Source of the DNA: Nostoc sp. NIES-3756
GTDB lineage: Bacteria > Cyanobacteriota > Cyanobacteriia > Cyanobacteriales > Nostocaceae
NCBI RefSeq assembly: GCF_001548375.1
Contig: NZ_AP017295.1
Span: forward strand, 6,090,001 to 6,154,000
Direction: 5' to 3'
Length of the DNA: 64,000 bases
Within the stretch, counting starts at the first letter, position 1, and each line of letters starts with the position of its first letter. The notes beneath the pieces were generated by a model, which saw only the letters and a program-made list of their open reading frames with translations, was not told where the DNA came from and ran no database searches. Position numbers and translations under genes: made by a program. This document shows positions 36,543-45,869 of the stretch, piece by piece.

Positions 36543-36604
36543 TAGTTTTATCTAGAAATAGTAGTCGGAAGTTACCGCCGGCAAAAAAATAGGGGAAACT
36601 TAAA

Positions 36605-37465
36605 ATGGCAATTACAGCAGCAGCATCCAGGCTGGGAACAGAGCCTTTTAGCGACGCACCTAAAGTAGAATTACGCCCCAAGGCTAGCAGAGAAGAAGTT
36701 GAATTAGTAATTCGCGCTGTTTATCGGCACGTTTTGGGCAATGACTACATACTTGCATCAGAGCGCCTTGTAAGTGCAGAATCTCTATTGAGAGATGGCA
36801 ATCTGACTGTGCGAGAATTTGTGCGTAGCGTTGCTAAATCAGAACTCTACAAAAAGAAATTTTTCTACAACAGCTTCCAAACTCGCCTAATCGAACTCAA
36901 CTACAAACACCTGTTGGGTCGCGCTCCTTATGACGAGTCTGAAGTTGTTTATCACTTAGACTTGTATCAAGAGAAAGGTTACGACGCTGAAATCGACTCC
37001 TATATCGATTCATGGGAGTATCAAAGCAATTTCGGCGATAACGTCGTTCCTTACTATCGTGGTTTTGAGACTCAACCAGGACAAAAAACTGCAGGCTTCA
37101 ACCGGATGTTCCGCTTGTACCGTGGTTATGCTAACAGCGATCGCGCTCAAGTTGAAGGTAAAAAATCTCGATTGGCTCAGGAACTGGCTAGTAACAAAGC
37201 TTCTACAATTGTTGGCCCATCTGGAACTAATAACAGTTGGGGTTTCCGGGCTTCAGCAGATGTCGCTCCTAAGAAAAACTTAGGTAATGCCGTTGGGGAA
37301 GGCGATCGCGTTTATCGGCTGGAAGTTACCGGAATCCGTAGCCCAGGCTATCCCAGTGTTCGCCGGAGTAGCACGGTATTCATAGTACCTTACGAGCGGC
37401 TCTCTGACAAGATCCAGCAAATTCACAAGCAAGGTGGCAAAATCGTCAGCGTCACCTCGGCGTGA
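36605..37465 (+). CDS. cpcC: Phycocyanin rod linker, about 32 kDa
   Basis: A 286-residue linker. The N-terminal PBS linker domain (about 1-190; [25 protein letters not shown] and [18 protein letters not shown]) holds phycocyanin hexamers, and the C-terminal CpcD-like domain (about 235-286; [37 protein letters not shown]) contacts the next disc. One CpcC gene is present here. Starts 138 bp after cpcA. Confidence 0.94.
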
Positions 37466-37548
37466 TAGGAATTTTGTCAGTTGTAAATGGTTAACGGTTA
37501 ACTTTTAGCCGTTAACTGTCAACTAACAACAACAGGAGATAGGAAGTA

Positions 37549-37794
37549 ATGTTCGGTCAAACCACTCTTGGGTCTGGTAGCGTTTCTTCATCTGCTAGTC
37601 GAGTATTTCGTTACGAAGTTGTAGGCTTGCGTCAAAGCTCAGAAACCGACAGAAACAAATACAACATCCGTAATAGTGGCAGCGTGTTTCTCACCGTGCC
37701 ATACAGCCGGATGAATGAAGAATACCAAAGAATTACCCGCTTGGGCGGCAAAATCGTCAAAATAGAGCCATTAACCTCCTCAGAGGCAGAATAA
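37549..37794 (+). CDS. cpcD: Small rod-capping linker CpcD
   Basis: An 81-residue protein, entirely a CpcD domain (VFRYEVVGLRQSSETDRNKYNIRNSGSVFLTVPYSRMNEEYQRI). It caps the outer end of phycocyanin rods and limits rod length. The ATG lies after AACAGGAGATAGGAAGTA. Confidence 0.93.
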   Translation: MFGQTTLGSGSVSSSASRVFRYEVVGLRQSSETDRNKYNIRNSGSVFLTVPYSRMNEEYQRITRLGGKIVKIEPLTSSEAE

Positions 37795-37798
37795 CGCC

Positions 37799-38632
37799 TT
37801 GGCAATGATAGAACCGAGTGAGGCAGAATTTTCCGCCCAAAACGGGCCGCAGCTAACACCAGAACTAGCCATAGCTAACCTGCGATCATCAGACTTAAGT
37901 CTCCGCTATTATGCAGCTTGGTGGTTAGGTAAGTATCGGGTTAAAGAACGTGCTGCTGTTGATGGACTAATTGCAGCGTTAGAAGATGAAGCCGACAGAA
38001 CCGAACTCGGTGGTTATCCTTTGCGACGCAATGCAGCCAGAGCCTTGGGAAAATTAGGCGATAGCCAAGCTGTACCGGGTTTAATTAAGTGTTTGGAATG
38101 TGAGGACTTTTATGTCCGTGAAGCTGCTGCCCAATCTCTAGAAATGCTGAGAGACAAAACAGCCACACCAGCACTAATTAAATTACTAGATGGAGGAGTC
38201 GCCCAGGCCGTGCAAGAACCAGGACGACCACATCTAGTCCAGCCTTACGAAGCAGTGTTAGAAGCTTTAGGCGCAGTTGGTGCAACTGAAGCGATACCTC
38301 TGATTCAGCCATTTATCCAACATCCAGTCCCACGAGTGCAGTGCGCCGCAGCTAGGGCAATGTATCAACTCACACAAGAGCCAGTATATGGAGAGCTACT
38401 GGTAAAAGTGTTAGAAGGTAACGACCTGAACCTACGCCGTGTTGCCTTGGGGGATTTAGGCGCGATTGGATACTTGGCAGCAGCAGAAGCGATCGCCAAC
38501 GCCAAAGCCGAAAACAGCTTCAAACTCATTGCCCTCAAAGGATTGCTAGAGCATCAGATACCAGAATCAAACGCCCTCTCAATATCTGATTCAGCCATCC
38601 GAGTTATGAACCTCATGGATTCACTACTTTAG
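37799..38632 (+). CDS. cpcE: Phycocyanobilin lyase subunit CpcE
   Basis: A 277-residue HEAT-repeat protein that with CpcF attaches phycocyanobilin to the alpha-subunit cysteine. Repeats are visible as GYPLRRNAARALGKLGDSQAVPGL and DFYVREAAAQSLEMLRDKTATPAL. It starts 4 bp after cpcD, so is translationally close. The spacer to cpcF is an STRR array. Confidence 0.93.
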   Translation: MAMIEPSEAEFSAQNGPQLTPELAIANLRSSDLSLRYYAAWWLGKYRVKERAAVDGLIAALEDEADRTELGGYPLRRNAARALGKLGDSQAVPGLIKCLECEDFYVREAAAQSLEMLRDKTATPALIKLLDGGVAQAVQEPGRPHLVQPYEAVLEALGAVGATEAIPLIQPFIQHPVPRVQCAAARAMYQLTQEPVYGELLVKVLEGNDLNLRRVALGDLGAIGYLAAAEAIANAKAENSFKLIALKGLLEHQIPESNALSISDSAIRVMNLMDSLL

Positions 38633-38633
38633 T

Positions 38634-38716
38634 CAACAGTCCATAGTCCATAGTCCATAGTAATTGACTGTTGACTGTGGACTGTTGACTGTGGACTAAT
38701 GACTAATGACTAATGA
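38634..38716. repeat. STRR array between cpcE and cpcF
   Basis: AGTCCAT, TTGACTG/GGACTG and TAATGAC heptamers fill the gap. The last TAATGAC unit supplies the cpcF initiation codon at 38706. Confidence 0.85.
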
Positions 38717-39308
38717 ACTAATTCGCGGCGTTACCGAGGCAGATACACCAGCGAAACTGGTAACAGCAGTGAAAAATTTGGCAATAGCCAAAGATGAAGC
38801 AGCAATTCCTACTTTAATTGCTGTGTTTGGTTACAACAATCCTACAGCAGCAGCGATCGCTTCTACTGCTCTAGTAGAAATGGGAGAAGTAGCAGTTCCC
38901 CAGTTACTTACACAAATTGATGACTACAACTATGGCGCACGGGCTTATTCGATTCGCACTCTCGCGGCGATCGCTGACCCCCGTGCTTTAGATGTATTAG
39001 TCGATGCTGCTGCAACAGACTTTGCCCCTAGTGTCCGCCGGGCTGCGGCCAAGGGGTTGGGAAACTTACACTGGCACAAGCTAGAGTTTCCTGAGAATGA
39101 AAAAGCACCTCAAAGGGCGTGGGAAACGCTGACGTTTGTTTCTCAAGACCCTGAATGGTCGATTCGCTATGCGGCGATCGCAGGTCTGCAAGGTTTAACA
39201 AAAATACCAGATTTACAACAGCCCATCCATAACAGATTCAAGCAAATGCTGGACACTGAGCCGGAAAGGTCAGTCCGCGCCCGCATATTATTGGCTCAAA
39301 GTCAATAG
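38706..39308 (+). CDS. cpcF: Phycocyanobilin lyase subunit CpcF
   Basis: A 200-residue HEAT-repeat partner of CpcE (repeats GARAYSIRTLAAIADPRALDVL and APSVRRAAAKGLGNL). CpcE/CpcF together ligate the chromophore to CpcA Cys85 and can also remove it. Its ATG lies inside the STRR array, so the first residues (MTNE) are repeat-encoded and no standard ribosome-binding site is apparent. Confidence 0.92.
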   Translation: MTNELIRGVTEADTPAKLVTAVKNLAIAKDEAAIPTLIAVFGYNNPTAAAIASTALVEMGEVAVPQLLTQIDDYNYGARAYSIRTLAAIADPRALDVLVDAAATDFAPSVRRAAAKGLGNLHWHKLEFPENEKAPQRAWETLTFVSQDPEWSIRYAAIAGLQGLTKIPDLQQPIHNRFKQMLDTEPERSVRARILLAQSQ

Positions 39309-39345
39309 CGGGAACTGAGTTTCATAAGAAAAGGTAAAAGTAAAA

Positions 39346-40185
39346 ATGTCCCTACCTCTGTTGGAATATGCGCCCTCCTCACAAAACCAACGTGTAGAAG
39401 GCTACGAAGTTCCTAACGAAGATACCCCAACTATTTATCGCCTATCGGCTGCCATTGATGATGCTGATGTTGATGCCATTATTTGGGCTGGATATCGGCA
39501 GATTTTCAGCGAACACCTGATTATAAAAAGCAATCGCCAAGTCTTCCTAGAATCACAATTGCGGAATCGGGCAATCAGCGTCCGCGATTTTATCCGGGGA
39601 TTGGGCAAATCAGAAGTTTTCCGTACTCAGGTTGCTGATCTCAATTCCAACTACCGTTTAGTTGACATCATCTTAAAACGGTTCTTGGGACGGGCAGCCT
39701 ATAACAAAGACGAAGAAATTGCTTGGTCTATTGTTATTGGTACTAAGGGATTACATGGTTTTATCGATGCCTTATTAGACAGCGATGAATATCAAGAAAA
39801 CTTTGGCGATGACATCGTACCTTATCAACGCCGTCGGTTTAAAGATAGACCATTTAACCTAGTTAACCCAAGATATAACGCATATTGGCGCGATCGCCAA
39901 AGCTTCAACTCTTTGGGTGGACGTTCTTTCTACAACGCCCGTACTTCAGGCACTCTCACCAAAGAAGATATCCGCCGCGCTATCCCCGCCAACTTTATGG
40001 CATTAGCAGGCTCAATCATTACTCCAGAACGGAACTATCAGCGTACCATCGCTTCCGTCACATCCCAAATCAAAGATATAGAAATCCCCGACACCAGCCG
40101 CGAAGTTACAACGCCCGAAGTAACAGTTAAACCCGTAGCTGTTGCCCTGCCATATCGTTACATTCCTGGTAACAAAACCACTTGA
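39346..40185 (+). CDS. cpcG1: Rod-core linker CpcG1
   Basis: A 279-residue PBS-linker-domain protein that joins phycocyanin rods to the allophycocyanin core. Begins [34 protein letters not shown]; the linker domain covers about 25-190 (AYRQIFSEHLIIKSNRQVFLESQ-like block and ...YRLVDIILKRFLGRAAYNKDEEI). C-terminal extension is soluble and carries no membrane helix. First of four cpcG genes; from memory, lengths match CpcG1 of Nostoc PCC 7120. Confidence 0.93.
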   Translation: MSLPLLEYAPSSQNQRVEGYEVPNEDTPTIYRLSAAIDDADVDAIIWAGYRQIFSEHLIIKSNRQVFLESQLRNRAISVRDFIRGLGKSEVFRTQVADLNSNYRLVDIILKRFLGRAAYNKDEEIAWSIVIGTKGLHGFIDALLDSDEYQENFGDDIVPYQRRRFKDRPFNLVNPRYNAYWRDRQSFNSLGGRSFYNARTSGTLTKEDIRRAIPANFMALAGSIITPERNYQRTIASVTSQIKDIEIPDTSREVTTPEVTVKPVAVALPYRYIPGNKTT

Positions 40186-40193
40186 GAAGAACA

Positions 40194-40247
40194 GTTAACA
40201 GTTAACAGTTAACAGTTAACAGTCAACCGTCAACCGTCAATAAACTA
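40194..40247. repeat. TTAACAG tandem repeat between cpcG1 and cpcG2
   Basis: Five or so TTAACAG heptamers passing into CAACCGT units, covering the whole spacer. Confidence 0.85.
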
Positions 40248-40252
40248 AGACT

Positions 40253-40996
40253 ATGGCAATTCCATTACTAGAATACAAACCCAGTTCTCAAAATCAGCGT
40301 GTTCCTGGGTACGAAGTTCCTAACGAAGATACCCCCAGAATTTACCGCATCGAAGATGCTGCTTACGATAGCGAACTTAAAGAATTAATTTGGGCAGCCT
40401 ATCGGCAAGTATTTAGCGAACACGTCATTTTAAAATTCTTCCGTCAAGGCAATTTAGAATCCCAACTGAAAAATCGGGCTATCAGCGTCCGCGATTTCAT
40501 TCGGGGTCTAGCTAAATCAGAGGCTTTTAAGAGCTTAGTAATTAAGAGTAACTCTAACTACCGCCTTGTTGAATTAGCACTGAAACGCCTTTTGGGTCGT
40601 GCGCCTTATAATAAGGATGAAGAAATTGCTTGGTCAATCAAGATAGCAACCCTTGGTTGGGATGGCTTTGTAGATGCTCTGCTAGATTCTGAAGAATATC
40701 AGAGCAACTTTGGTGAGAATATAGTCCCCTACCAACGGCGACGCTATAAAGATAGACCCTTCAATCTAGTCACCCCACGCTACGGCAACTACTGGCGCGA
40801 CAAGTTGGATGATGAGCGCTACAAACCCGGTGCTGTGAAGAATTTCTTGGAATTGGCTAAATCCCTAGAAATCAAAACAGTCACCATGACACCAGTTAGC
40901 ACTGCCAACATTCAAATTCCCGACACAACTCGGAATGACACACCGCAAGGGATTCCTCTCTCCGTAAGTCCTAGCGCTAACTTCCCCGTGCGGTAA
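40253..40996 (+). CDS. cpcG2: Rod-core linker CpcG2
   Basis: A 247-residue paralogue of CpcG1, [28 protein letters not shown], with the same PBS linker domain (about 25-185). The C-terminal part is a soluble extension of about 55 residues. It would form rods joined to the core with altered contacts. High similarity to cpcG1 suggests tandem duplication. Confidence 0.92.
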   Translation: MAIPLLEYKPSSQNQRVPGYEVPNEDTPRIYRIEDAAYDSELKELIWAAYRQVFSEHVILKFFRQGNLESQLKNRAISVRDFIRGLAKSEAFKSLVIKSNSNYRLVELALKRLLGRAPYNKDEEIAWSIKIATLGWDGFVDALLDSEEYQSNFGENIVPYQRRRYKDRPFNLVTPRYGNYWRDKLDDERYKPGAVKNFLELAKSLEIKTVTMTPVSTANIQIPDTTRNDTPQGIPLSVSPSANFPVR

Positions 40997-41034
40997 GTTG
41001 CCGATTAACTTCTTTGAAACCGGAGATTTCCAAA

Positions 41035-41745
41035 ATGGCATTACCTTTACTGGAATACAAACCCACAACTCAAAATCAACGAGTTCAGAGTTTTGGGACG
41101 GCTGATATTAATGAGGATACTCCTTATATCTACCGTCAAGAAAATGCCAACTCTTCCAGTGAAATGGAAGAATTGATTTGGGCTGCCTATCGCCAAGTTT
41201 TTAACGAACAAGAAATTCTCAAGTTCAATCGACAAATTGGCTTAGAAACCCAACTCAAAAATCGGTCAATCACGGTTAAGGATTTTATTCGCGGTTTAGC
41301 TAAATCAGAGCGCTTTTATCAGCTAGTTGTGACACCAAATAACAACTACCGACTGGTGGAATTATGTCTCAAGCGGCTATTAGGACGCTCTCCCTATAAC
41401 GAAGAGGAAAAAATTGCTTGGTCAATTGTAATTGCTAGCAAAGGTTGGGGCGGATTTGTTGATGCTTTGCTTGACAGCGATGAGTATCAGCAAGCCTTTG
41501 GTGATAATACCGTACCCTATCAACGCAAGCGCTTGACCACAGACAGACCATTCAGCTTTACAACCCGTTACGGTGCTGATTACCGCGATCGCGCTGGTAT
41601 CGTTAGACCAAGCCGTTATGCTACCAACTGGAACAGAAAGTCCAATCCTAATTATGATGGCGTGGCAATATTAGCTGTATTGCTAGTCTTCAGCGCAGGA
41701 TTAACTTTCCTATTCATCCTAAATTGGTTGGGATATCAGCTCTAG
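41035..41745 (+). CDS. cpcG3: Membrane-anchored rod linker CpcG3 (CpcL type)
   Basis: From ATG 41035 the protein has 236 residues; a TTG at 41014 in frame is unlikely because GGAG lies between. The PBS linker domain fills about 25-185. The last 30 residues are a hydrophobic helix ([26 protein letters not shown]), absent in its three neighbours. This matches CpcL, which makes core-less rods that attach to the thylakoid membrane and feed photosystem I, in Nostoc PCC 7120 with tetrameric PSI and NDH-1. The call is based on domain order and the helix. Confidence 0.9.
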   Translation: MALPLLEYKPTTQNQRVQSFGTADINEDTPYIYRQENANSSSEMEELIWAAYRQVFNEQEILKFNRQIGLETQLKNRSITVKDFIRGLAKSERFYQLVVTPNNNYRLVELCLKRLLGRSPYNEEEKIAWSIVIASKGWGGFVDALLDSDEYQQAFGDNTVPYQRKRLTTDRPFSFTTRYGADYRDRAGIVRPSRYATNWNRKSNPNYDGVAILAVLLVFSAGLTFLFILNWLGYQL

Positions 41746-41859
41746 CTACTGACCTAATGCGGGAAAATAAGTAAAGCATGAAGGAGGGTTTTGAGAAATC
41801 AAACCTCTTTCAACTGCAACAGCTAGCTGTTTAACTTGTTAATAAGGGGAATACTCAGC

Positions 41860-42621
41860 ATGGCACTGCCATTACTTTCATATAAACCAAGCTCTCAAAA
41901 TCACCGGGTAAAAAGCTTCGGTCTAGCTGACCAAAACGAAGATACACCATACATCTATCGCATTGAAGATGTTAGCTCCTACACTGATATTCAAAACATC
42001 ATTTGGGCAGCTTATCGTCAAGTTTTCAGCGAACATGAAATTCTTAAGTTCAACCGCCAAAAAACTTTAGAATCTCAGCTGAAAAATGGCTCAATTTCTG
42101 TACGTGACTTCATTCGCGGTTTAGCTAAATCAGAAGCCTTCTACCGCCTAGTTGTTTCTGTTAACAACAACTACCGTCTAGTTGACATCGCCCTAAAACG
42201 CCTGTTGGGTCGTTCTGCTTACAATAAAGAAGAAGAAATCGCTTGGTCTATTGTTATCGGTACAAAAGGTTTTAGCGGTTTTGTTGATGCACTCATCGAC
42301 AGCGAAGAGTACACCCAAAGCTTTGGCGAAAACATCGTACCTTACCAACGCAAGCGTATGGAAGGTCGTCCCCACAACTTGGTAACACCCCGCTACGGCG
42401 AAGACTTCCAAGAAAAAGCAGGTACAGTCCAAACCGACTGGCGCTTCACCTTGGACAAATTCTACAGCCGCAAGTTCCAAGAAAAACAACTACGCGAAGG
42501 CGATCCTCGCAAGTTTGCAGACTTGGCAGCATCAGTTAATACCCAAGGCAACTACGCGCAAAGAATCTCTGCTTTTGATATCGATTATCTAAATGCAGTG
42601 CCATACCGTGGCAGACGTTAA
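41860..42621 (+). CDS. cpcG4: Rod-core linker CpcG4
   Basis: From ATG 41860 (AAGGGGA at 41843-41849) the protein has 253 residues, [23 protein letters not shown] linker domain about 28-190; soluble basic C-terminus. Last gene of the operon; followed by a long stem and a terminator. Confidence 0.91.
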   Translation: MALPLLSYKPSSQNHRVKSFGLADQNEDTPYIYRIEDVSSYTDIQNIIWAAYRQVFSEHEILKFNRQKTLESQLKNGSISVRDFIRGLAKSEAFYRLVVSVNNNYRLVDIALKRLLGRSAYNKEEEIAWSIVIGTKGFSGFVDALIDSEEYTQSFGENIVPYQRKRMEGRPHNLVTPRYGEDFQEKAGTVQTDWRFTLDKFYSRKFQEKQLREGDPRKFADLAASVNTQGNYAQRISAFDIDYLNAVPYRGRR

Positions 42622-42648
42622 GATAGAATATCTGAGCGTCTAATTTAT

Positions 42649-42736
42649 ACTGGGTCTAGTTTTTGCGTTGATGTGACGACAAGATGATAGTTTCTCTGTT
42701 ATCTGGGCGTTACATTGGGTAAAAGCTAGACCCAGT
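42649..42736 (+). terminator. Long inverted repeat after cpcG4
   Basis: ACTGGGTCTAG (42649-42659) and CTAGACCCAGT (42726-42736) pair perfectly, extended by TTTT/AAAA to a stem of about 16 with one wobble. The loop is about 56 nt. It lies about 27 bp after the cpcG4 stop and may end or stabilise the cpc transcript. Confidence 0.6.
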
Positions 42737-42894
42737 TGTTTAGTAGTTCGTAGTTAATAAGCTCAAATATAGATTTATACTAATGATATTTATAATTTCT
42801 GAGTTTTTTGCTGATAATTTAGCGAAAAGTAAGAAACAGAAGTAAGAAAAATTTTGATTAGCCAGTTAAAAGGTTTGATTAATAAGTGTTTTGT

Positions 42895-42939
42895 GAGCCA
42901 ATGCAGTGTAATGCTGTTAGGCAGTATTGGCTCGTTTTT
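42895..42939 (+). terminator. Rho-independent terminator downstream of the cpc operon
   Basis: GAGCCAATGC (42895-42904) pairs with GTATTGGCTC (42924-42933), a stem of about 10 with one G-T pair, followed by GTTTTT. Probable end of the cpc transcript, or terminator of read-through. Confidence 0.8.
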
Positions 42940-42964
42940 CTACGCGTCTATTATGTCATACCAA

Positions 42965-43000
42965 TTCAAAATTCAAAATTCAAAATTCAAAATTAATAAC
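42965..43000. repeat. AAAATTC tandem heptamers
   Basis: Four to five copies of the CAAAATT unit. The rest of the 42622-43212 gap holds only the two hairpins and AT-rich DNA. Confidence 0.8.
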
Positions 43001-43212
43001 ACCAGACGTAGCATAGGTTTGGGCATTTGAATCTGTATCATATTTTTTGTGAAATGGTATCAGTGCAGATTTCATAAATAATCGAACGGCTTGGTTACTC
43101 CGATACATAAAATTAATCAAGCTGACTGAAGGGCAATAGTAATTTTTTCGGGATAGCTTTATAACTTAGCAATCACCACTGGGAACACTAATGTAAGCAG
43201 TGATAGCTTGTA

Positions 43213-43852
43213 ATGAAACTTATGAAATTTTTTGAAGGTGATCAAAGGCATAGAATAGCTGATCTCATGAAACTTCTTCTGAAGATATTCTTGAAATTCC
43301 CAGGATGGGCAAAATTTTTAACAATACTAATAATTTTTAGCTTTATTCTCCAAGCTATTCAGGGAATACAAAATAAGTTTATAGAACTTAGCCTATGCCA
43401 AGAAAAATGTTGAAAAGTTGAAACAACAAAAATCAAAAATTCAGAAAGCCCAAGTAATTCGTGGTCAGCAGGTTTTTAAAAGTTTAAAGGGAATTTATCA
43501 AGTTAGAGGTGGATTAACTCCTTTACCTGTTGTCAGCGTCATCATTCCAAAAACTGGATGGGATAAGCTCTCTAAATCAGATAAAGTTAGTCTAACTCTG
43601 TATACAGAAAACCTTATTTCATTGGTTAAATCTAGCCCGGCTAAATATGTTGATATTTCTCCATCTGCCCCAGCATAAAATCTTTTAGTAAGTAAAACAG
43701 CTAATATTTGCGAAGATTGTTGGTCAATTATTTTAAGTTATAAAGATAGTCAACCTTATACTATTGATACAACTGTAGTCCAAGGGGAGACTCCTTGGAA
43801 GCAGGAAGATCCATGTTGTCGTGGAGTTAGGTCATCTGAATTTCGTCAATAA
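43213..43852 (+). pseudogene. Decayed membrane-protein gene with frameshift and nonsense codon
   Basis: Frame 1 from 43213 encodes a charged start and a membrane helix (FLTILIIFSFILQAIQGIQNKF) up to TGA at 43411. From about 43388 frame 2 is open and continues AYAKKNVEKLKQQKSKIQKAQ and on to a TAA at 43676. The same frame 2 reads on after that stop through NLLVSKTANICEDCWSIILSY to the next stop at 43850-43852, with CEDC and PCC cysteines. The pieces look like one protein of about 210 residues broken by one frameshift and one stop. Family unknown to me. A MITE-like element follows 38 bp later. Confidence 0.65.
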
Positions 43853-43889
43853 TTAGTGAGTGTCCACAGTTTACATTTTTTGAGTATAT

Positions 43890-44013
43890 GTAGTGGCGTA
43901 GCAAGACTAGAATAGTGCATTAGCCAACAATCTAACATCTTATTTATCTGCGTTCATCTGCGTTCAATTTTTGCCAAATCTAATGCAACATTTTAGCCTT
44001 GCCACGCCACTAC
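43890..44013. mobile_element. MITE-like element with about 34-bp imperfect terminal inverted repeats
   Basis: The left end GTAGTGGCGTAGCAAGAC... (through CATTAG at about 43923) is complementary to the right end ...GCCTTGCCACGCCACTAC. Roughly 28 of 34 positions match. The interior includes TCTGCGTTCATCTGCGTTCA and no ORF. Length 124 bp. Possible TA-type target duplication is not certain. A non-autonomous transposon is the best reading. Confidence 0.65.
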
Positions 44014-44121
44014 GTATCTGTTAAAAAACTCATAAATCTTTTAAAACCTCTTGAAAAGTAGATTTTATTCTTCTTTCTGCTTATTCAAATTCATTCTAAA
44101 AAAATAAATTTTACATATCTG

Positions 44122-44772
44122 TTATACATGAATATCATTGAGTATTTTAATTTCCATTTGTAAATTAGCTCTAGCTAATTGTTCTGACTTGTCATACATT
44201 AACGGTGTGAAATATATACGTTGTCTTTGCAAAAATTTTTCTAGAACTTTTGTGCGTCCTTTAATATACTCATCGTCTGATACCCAAGCATATTCTTGGC
44301 GGATAGCATTGGCATATTCTTGATAATCAACAGCCTCAGCAGCTAAAATTGCCAAATCTGCATCTAGTAACACTTGGCTATCAAAATCATCTGCTTGGTG
44401 GTGTTTAGTATTGAGGATGAGACGCTGCACTGTAGTTATACAACTGTTAGGAATATCTAAATTATTGAGTAAGTCGCTAGCATAGTTAGCACTTTTTTCT
44501 TCATTATCTTGAGCTTGACTGTCATAGATGACATCATGAAACCAAGCCGCAATTTCTACCAATGATAAGTCTTGTGTGTAGGCTTGTAAATATCGCACCT
44601 TCACAAGGACGTAATGAACGTGTTGTAGTGTATGGTAATAACGACCAGCGCTAGAATATGCTTGAACTAATTTCTTAAAACCTGTCTTAAGTTTTAACGG
44701 GCTAATTTTAAAAGGCTGGAATGTTTGCAACCAAAGATGAAATAAGACATCTGTAATTGTGTTTGTCAGCAT
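44122..44772 (-). CDS. HD-superfamily metal-dependent phosphohydrolase (predicted)
   Basis: A 216-residue protein with RYYHTLQHVHYVL (about 43-55), AAWFHDVIYD (HD pair, about 85-93) and LLDADLAILA (about 139-147). This H...HD...D pattern is that of the predicted metal-binding HD phosphohydrolases (COG4339-like). Substrate unknown, probably a nucleotide or other phosphate ester. Cytosolic. Divergent from the following Uma2 gene across about 130 bp. Confidence 0.78.
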   Translation of the reverse strand: MLTNTITDVLFHLWLQTFQPFKISPLKLKTGFKKLVQAYSSAGRYYHTLQHVHYVLVKVRYLQAYTQDLSLVEIAAWFHDVIYDSQAQDNEEKSANYASDLLNNLDIPNSCITTVQRLILNTKHHQADDFDSQVLLDADLAILAAEAVDYQEYANAIRQEYAWVSDDEYIKGRTKVLEKFLQRQRIYFTPLMYDKSEQLARANLQMEIKILNDIHV

Positions 44773-44906
44773 ATTGGTTGAATTAGTAACTCGCGGATGG
44801 AGAGAGGGGTTAATATAGTCACGTTAAGATGATAATTAGTACAGGTAAAGCGCAAAATTTTTTAAGTTAAACTTTCTCTAAGCAAGAATTATAGGTGGTA
44901 TCTGTT

Positions 44907-45500
44907 ATGCAAGTAGCAACACAAAAACGCTTTTATACCCCTGAAGAGTATTTAGAACTGGAAGAAAAAGCAGAGTTTAAAAGTGAATATTGTGATGGAG
45001 AAATTATTCCTATGACTGGTGGGACTACTAACCATAATAAAATAGCAGGCAATTTTTATGCTTACTTAAAATATGCCTTGCGCCGTCAAAAATATGAGAT
45101 ATACATTGCTGATGTGCGTTTATGGATACCTCGTTATCGACAGTACACTTATCCTGATGTGATGTTAATTCAGGGTGAGCCAGTTTATACGGGAACAAAT
45201 ACAACTACTGTGATGAATCCTTCATTAATTGTGGAAGTTTTATCTAAATCCACAAAAAATTATGACCAAGGAGATAAGTTTCTTTACTATCGCTCAATTC
45301 CAGAATTTCAAGAATATATTTTAATTGATCAATATGAATATCGTGTGATGCAATATGGAAAAACTACAAATAGTCAATGGTTATTTACCGAATTAGAAGG
45401 TGAGGATGCTAGTTTATCGCTACAGACAGTTAGTTTGCAAATTTCATTAGTTGAGCTTTACGAGCAAGTTAATTTTAATGAAAGTTCTGATAATGAATAA
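44907..45500 (+). CDS. Uma2-family (DUF820) PD-(D/E)XK nuclease-like protein
   Basis: From ATG 44907, 197 residues (a GTG at 44895 is in frame). Core motifs are FYTPEEYLELEE, TYPDVMLIQGEP and PSLIVEVLSKSTKNYD, the PD...ExL pattern; here E is followed by V-L-S. Function of this family is unknown; copies are scattered through filamentous cyanobacterial genomes. Stands alone. Confidence 0.82.
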   Translation: MQVATQKRFYTPEEYLELEEKAEFKSEYCDGEIIPMTGGTTNHNKIAGNFYAYLKYALRRQKYEIYIADVRLWIPRYRQYTYPDVMLIQGEPVYTGTNTTTVMNPSLIVEVLSKSTKNYDQGDKFLYYRSIPEFQEYILIDQYEYRVMQYGKTTNSQWLFTELEGEDASLSLQTVSLQISLVELYEQVNFNESSDNE

Positions 45501-45869
45501 TTTTTTGGGTTAATAAATAGAAAATATTTTTAAAATTATTGAGTTAGTAAAATGCCTCAGTGTGAGAAAACCTAACTATACCAAGAGATTATTTATACTG
45601 ACGCACCCTACATTTTGGATATTTTTTATCTGGGAGTGTCCGATAATAGCGATCGCATTTTCTATCTAGCTAAAAAGCAATGGCAATTTCTTCAAAAATA
45701 CAAATAGCTTAGGGAATCCCTCCAACATATATGATGCTATTTGCTTGATAATTGCGAGAGAAAGTTTTAAATTGTTTATGTGTGGTGACATTAAAATTGA
45801 CGAGTCACAATAGAAAGCACGGACTTTATTTATATAGAAAGTCTAAAGTTGACTCAGGAGTTTCTATCA
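45501..45869. other. AT-rich leader of putA
   Basis: Nothing recognisable except a GCGATCGC octamer near 45650 and the CAGGAG ribosome-binding site at 45855-45860. Confidence 0.5.
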
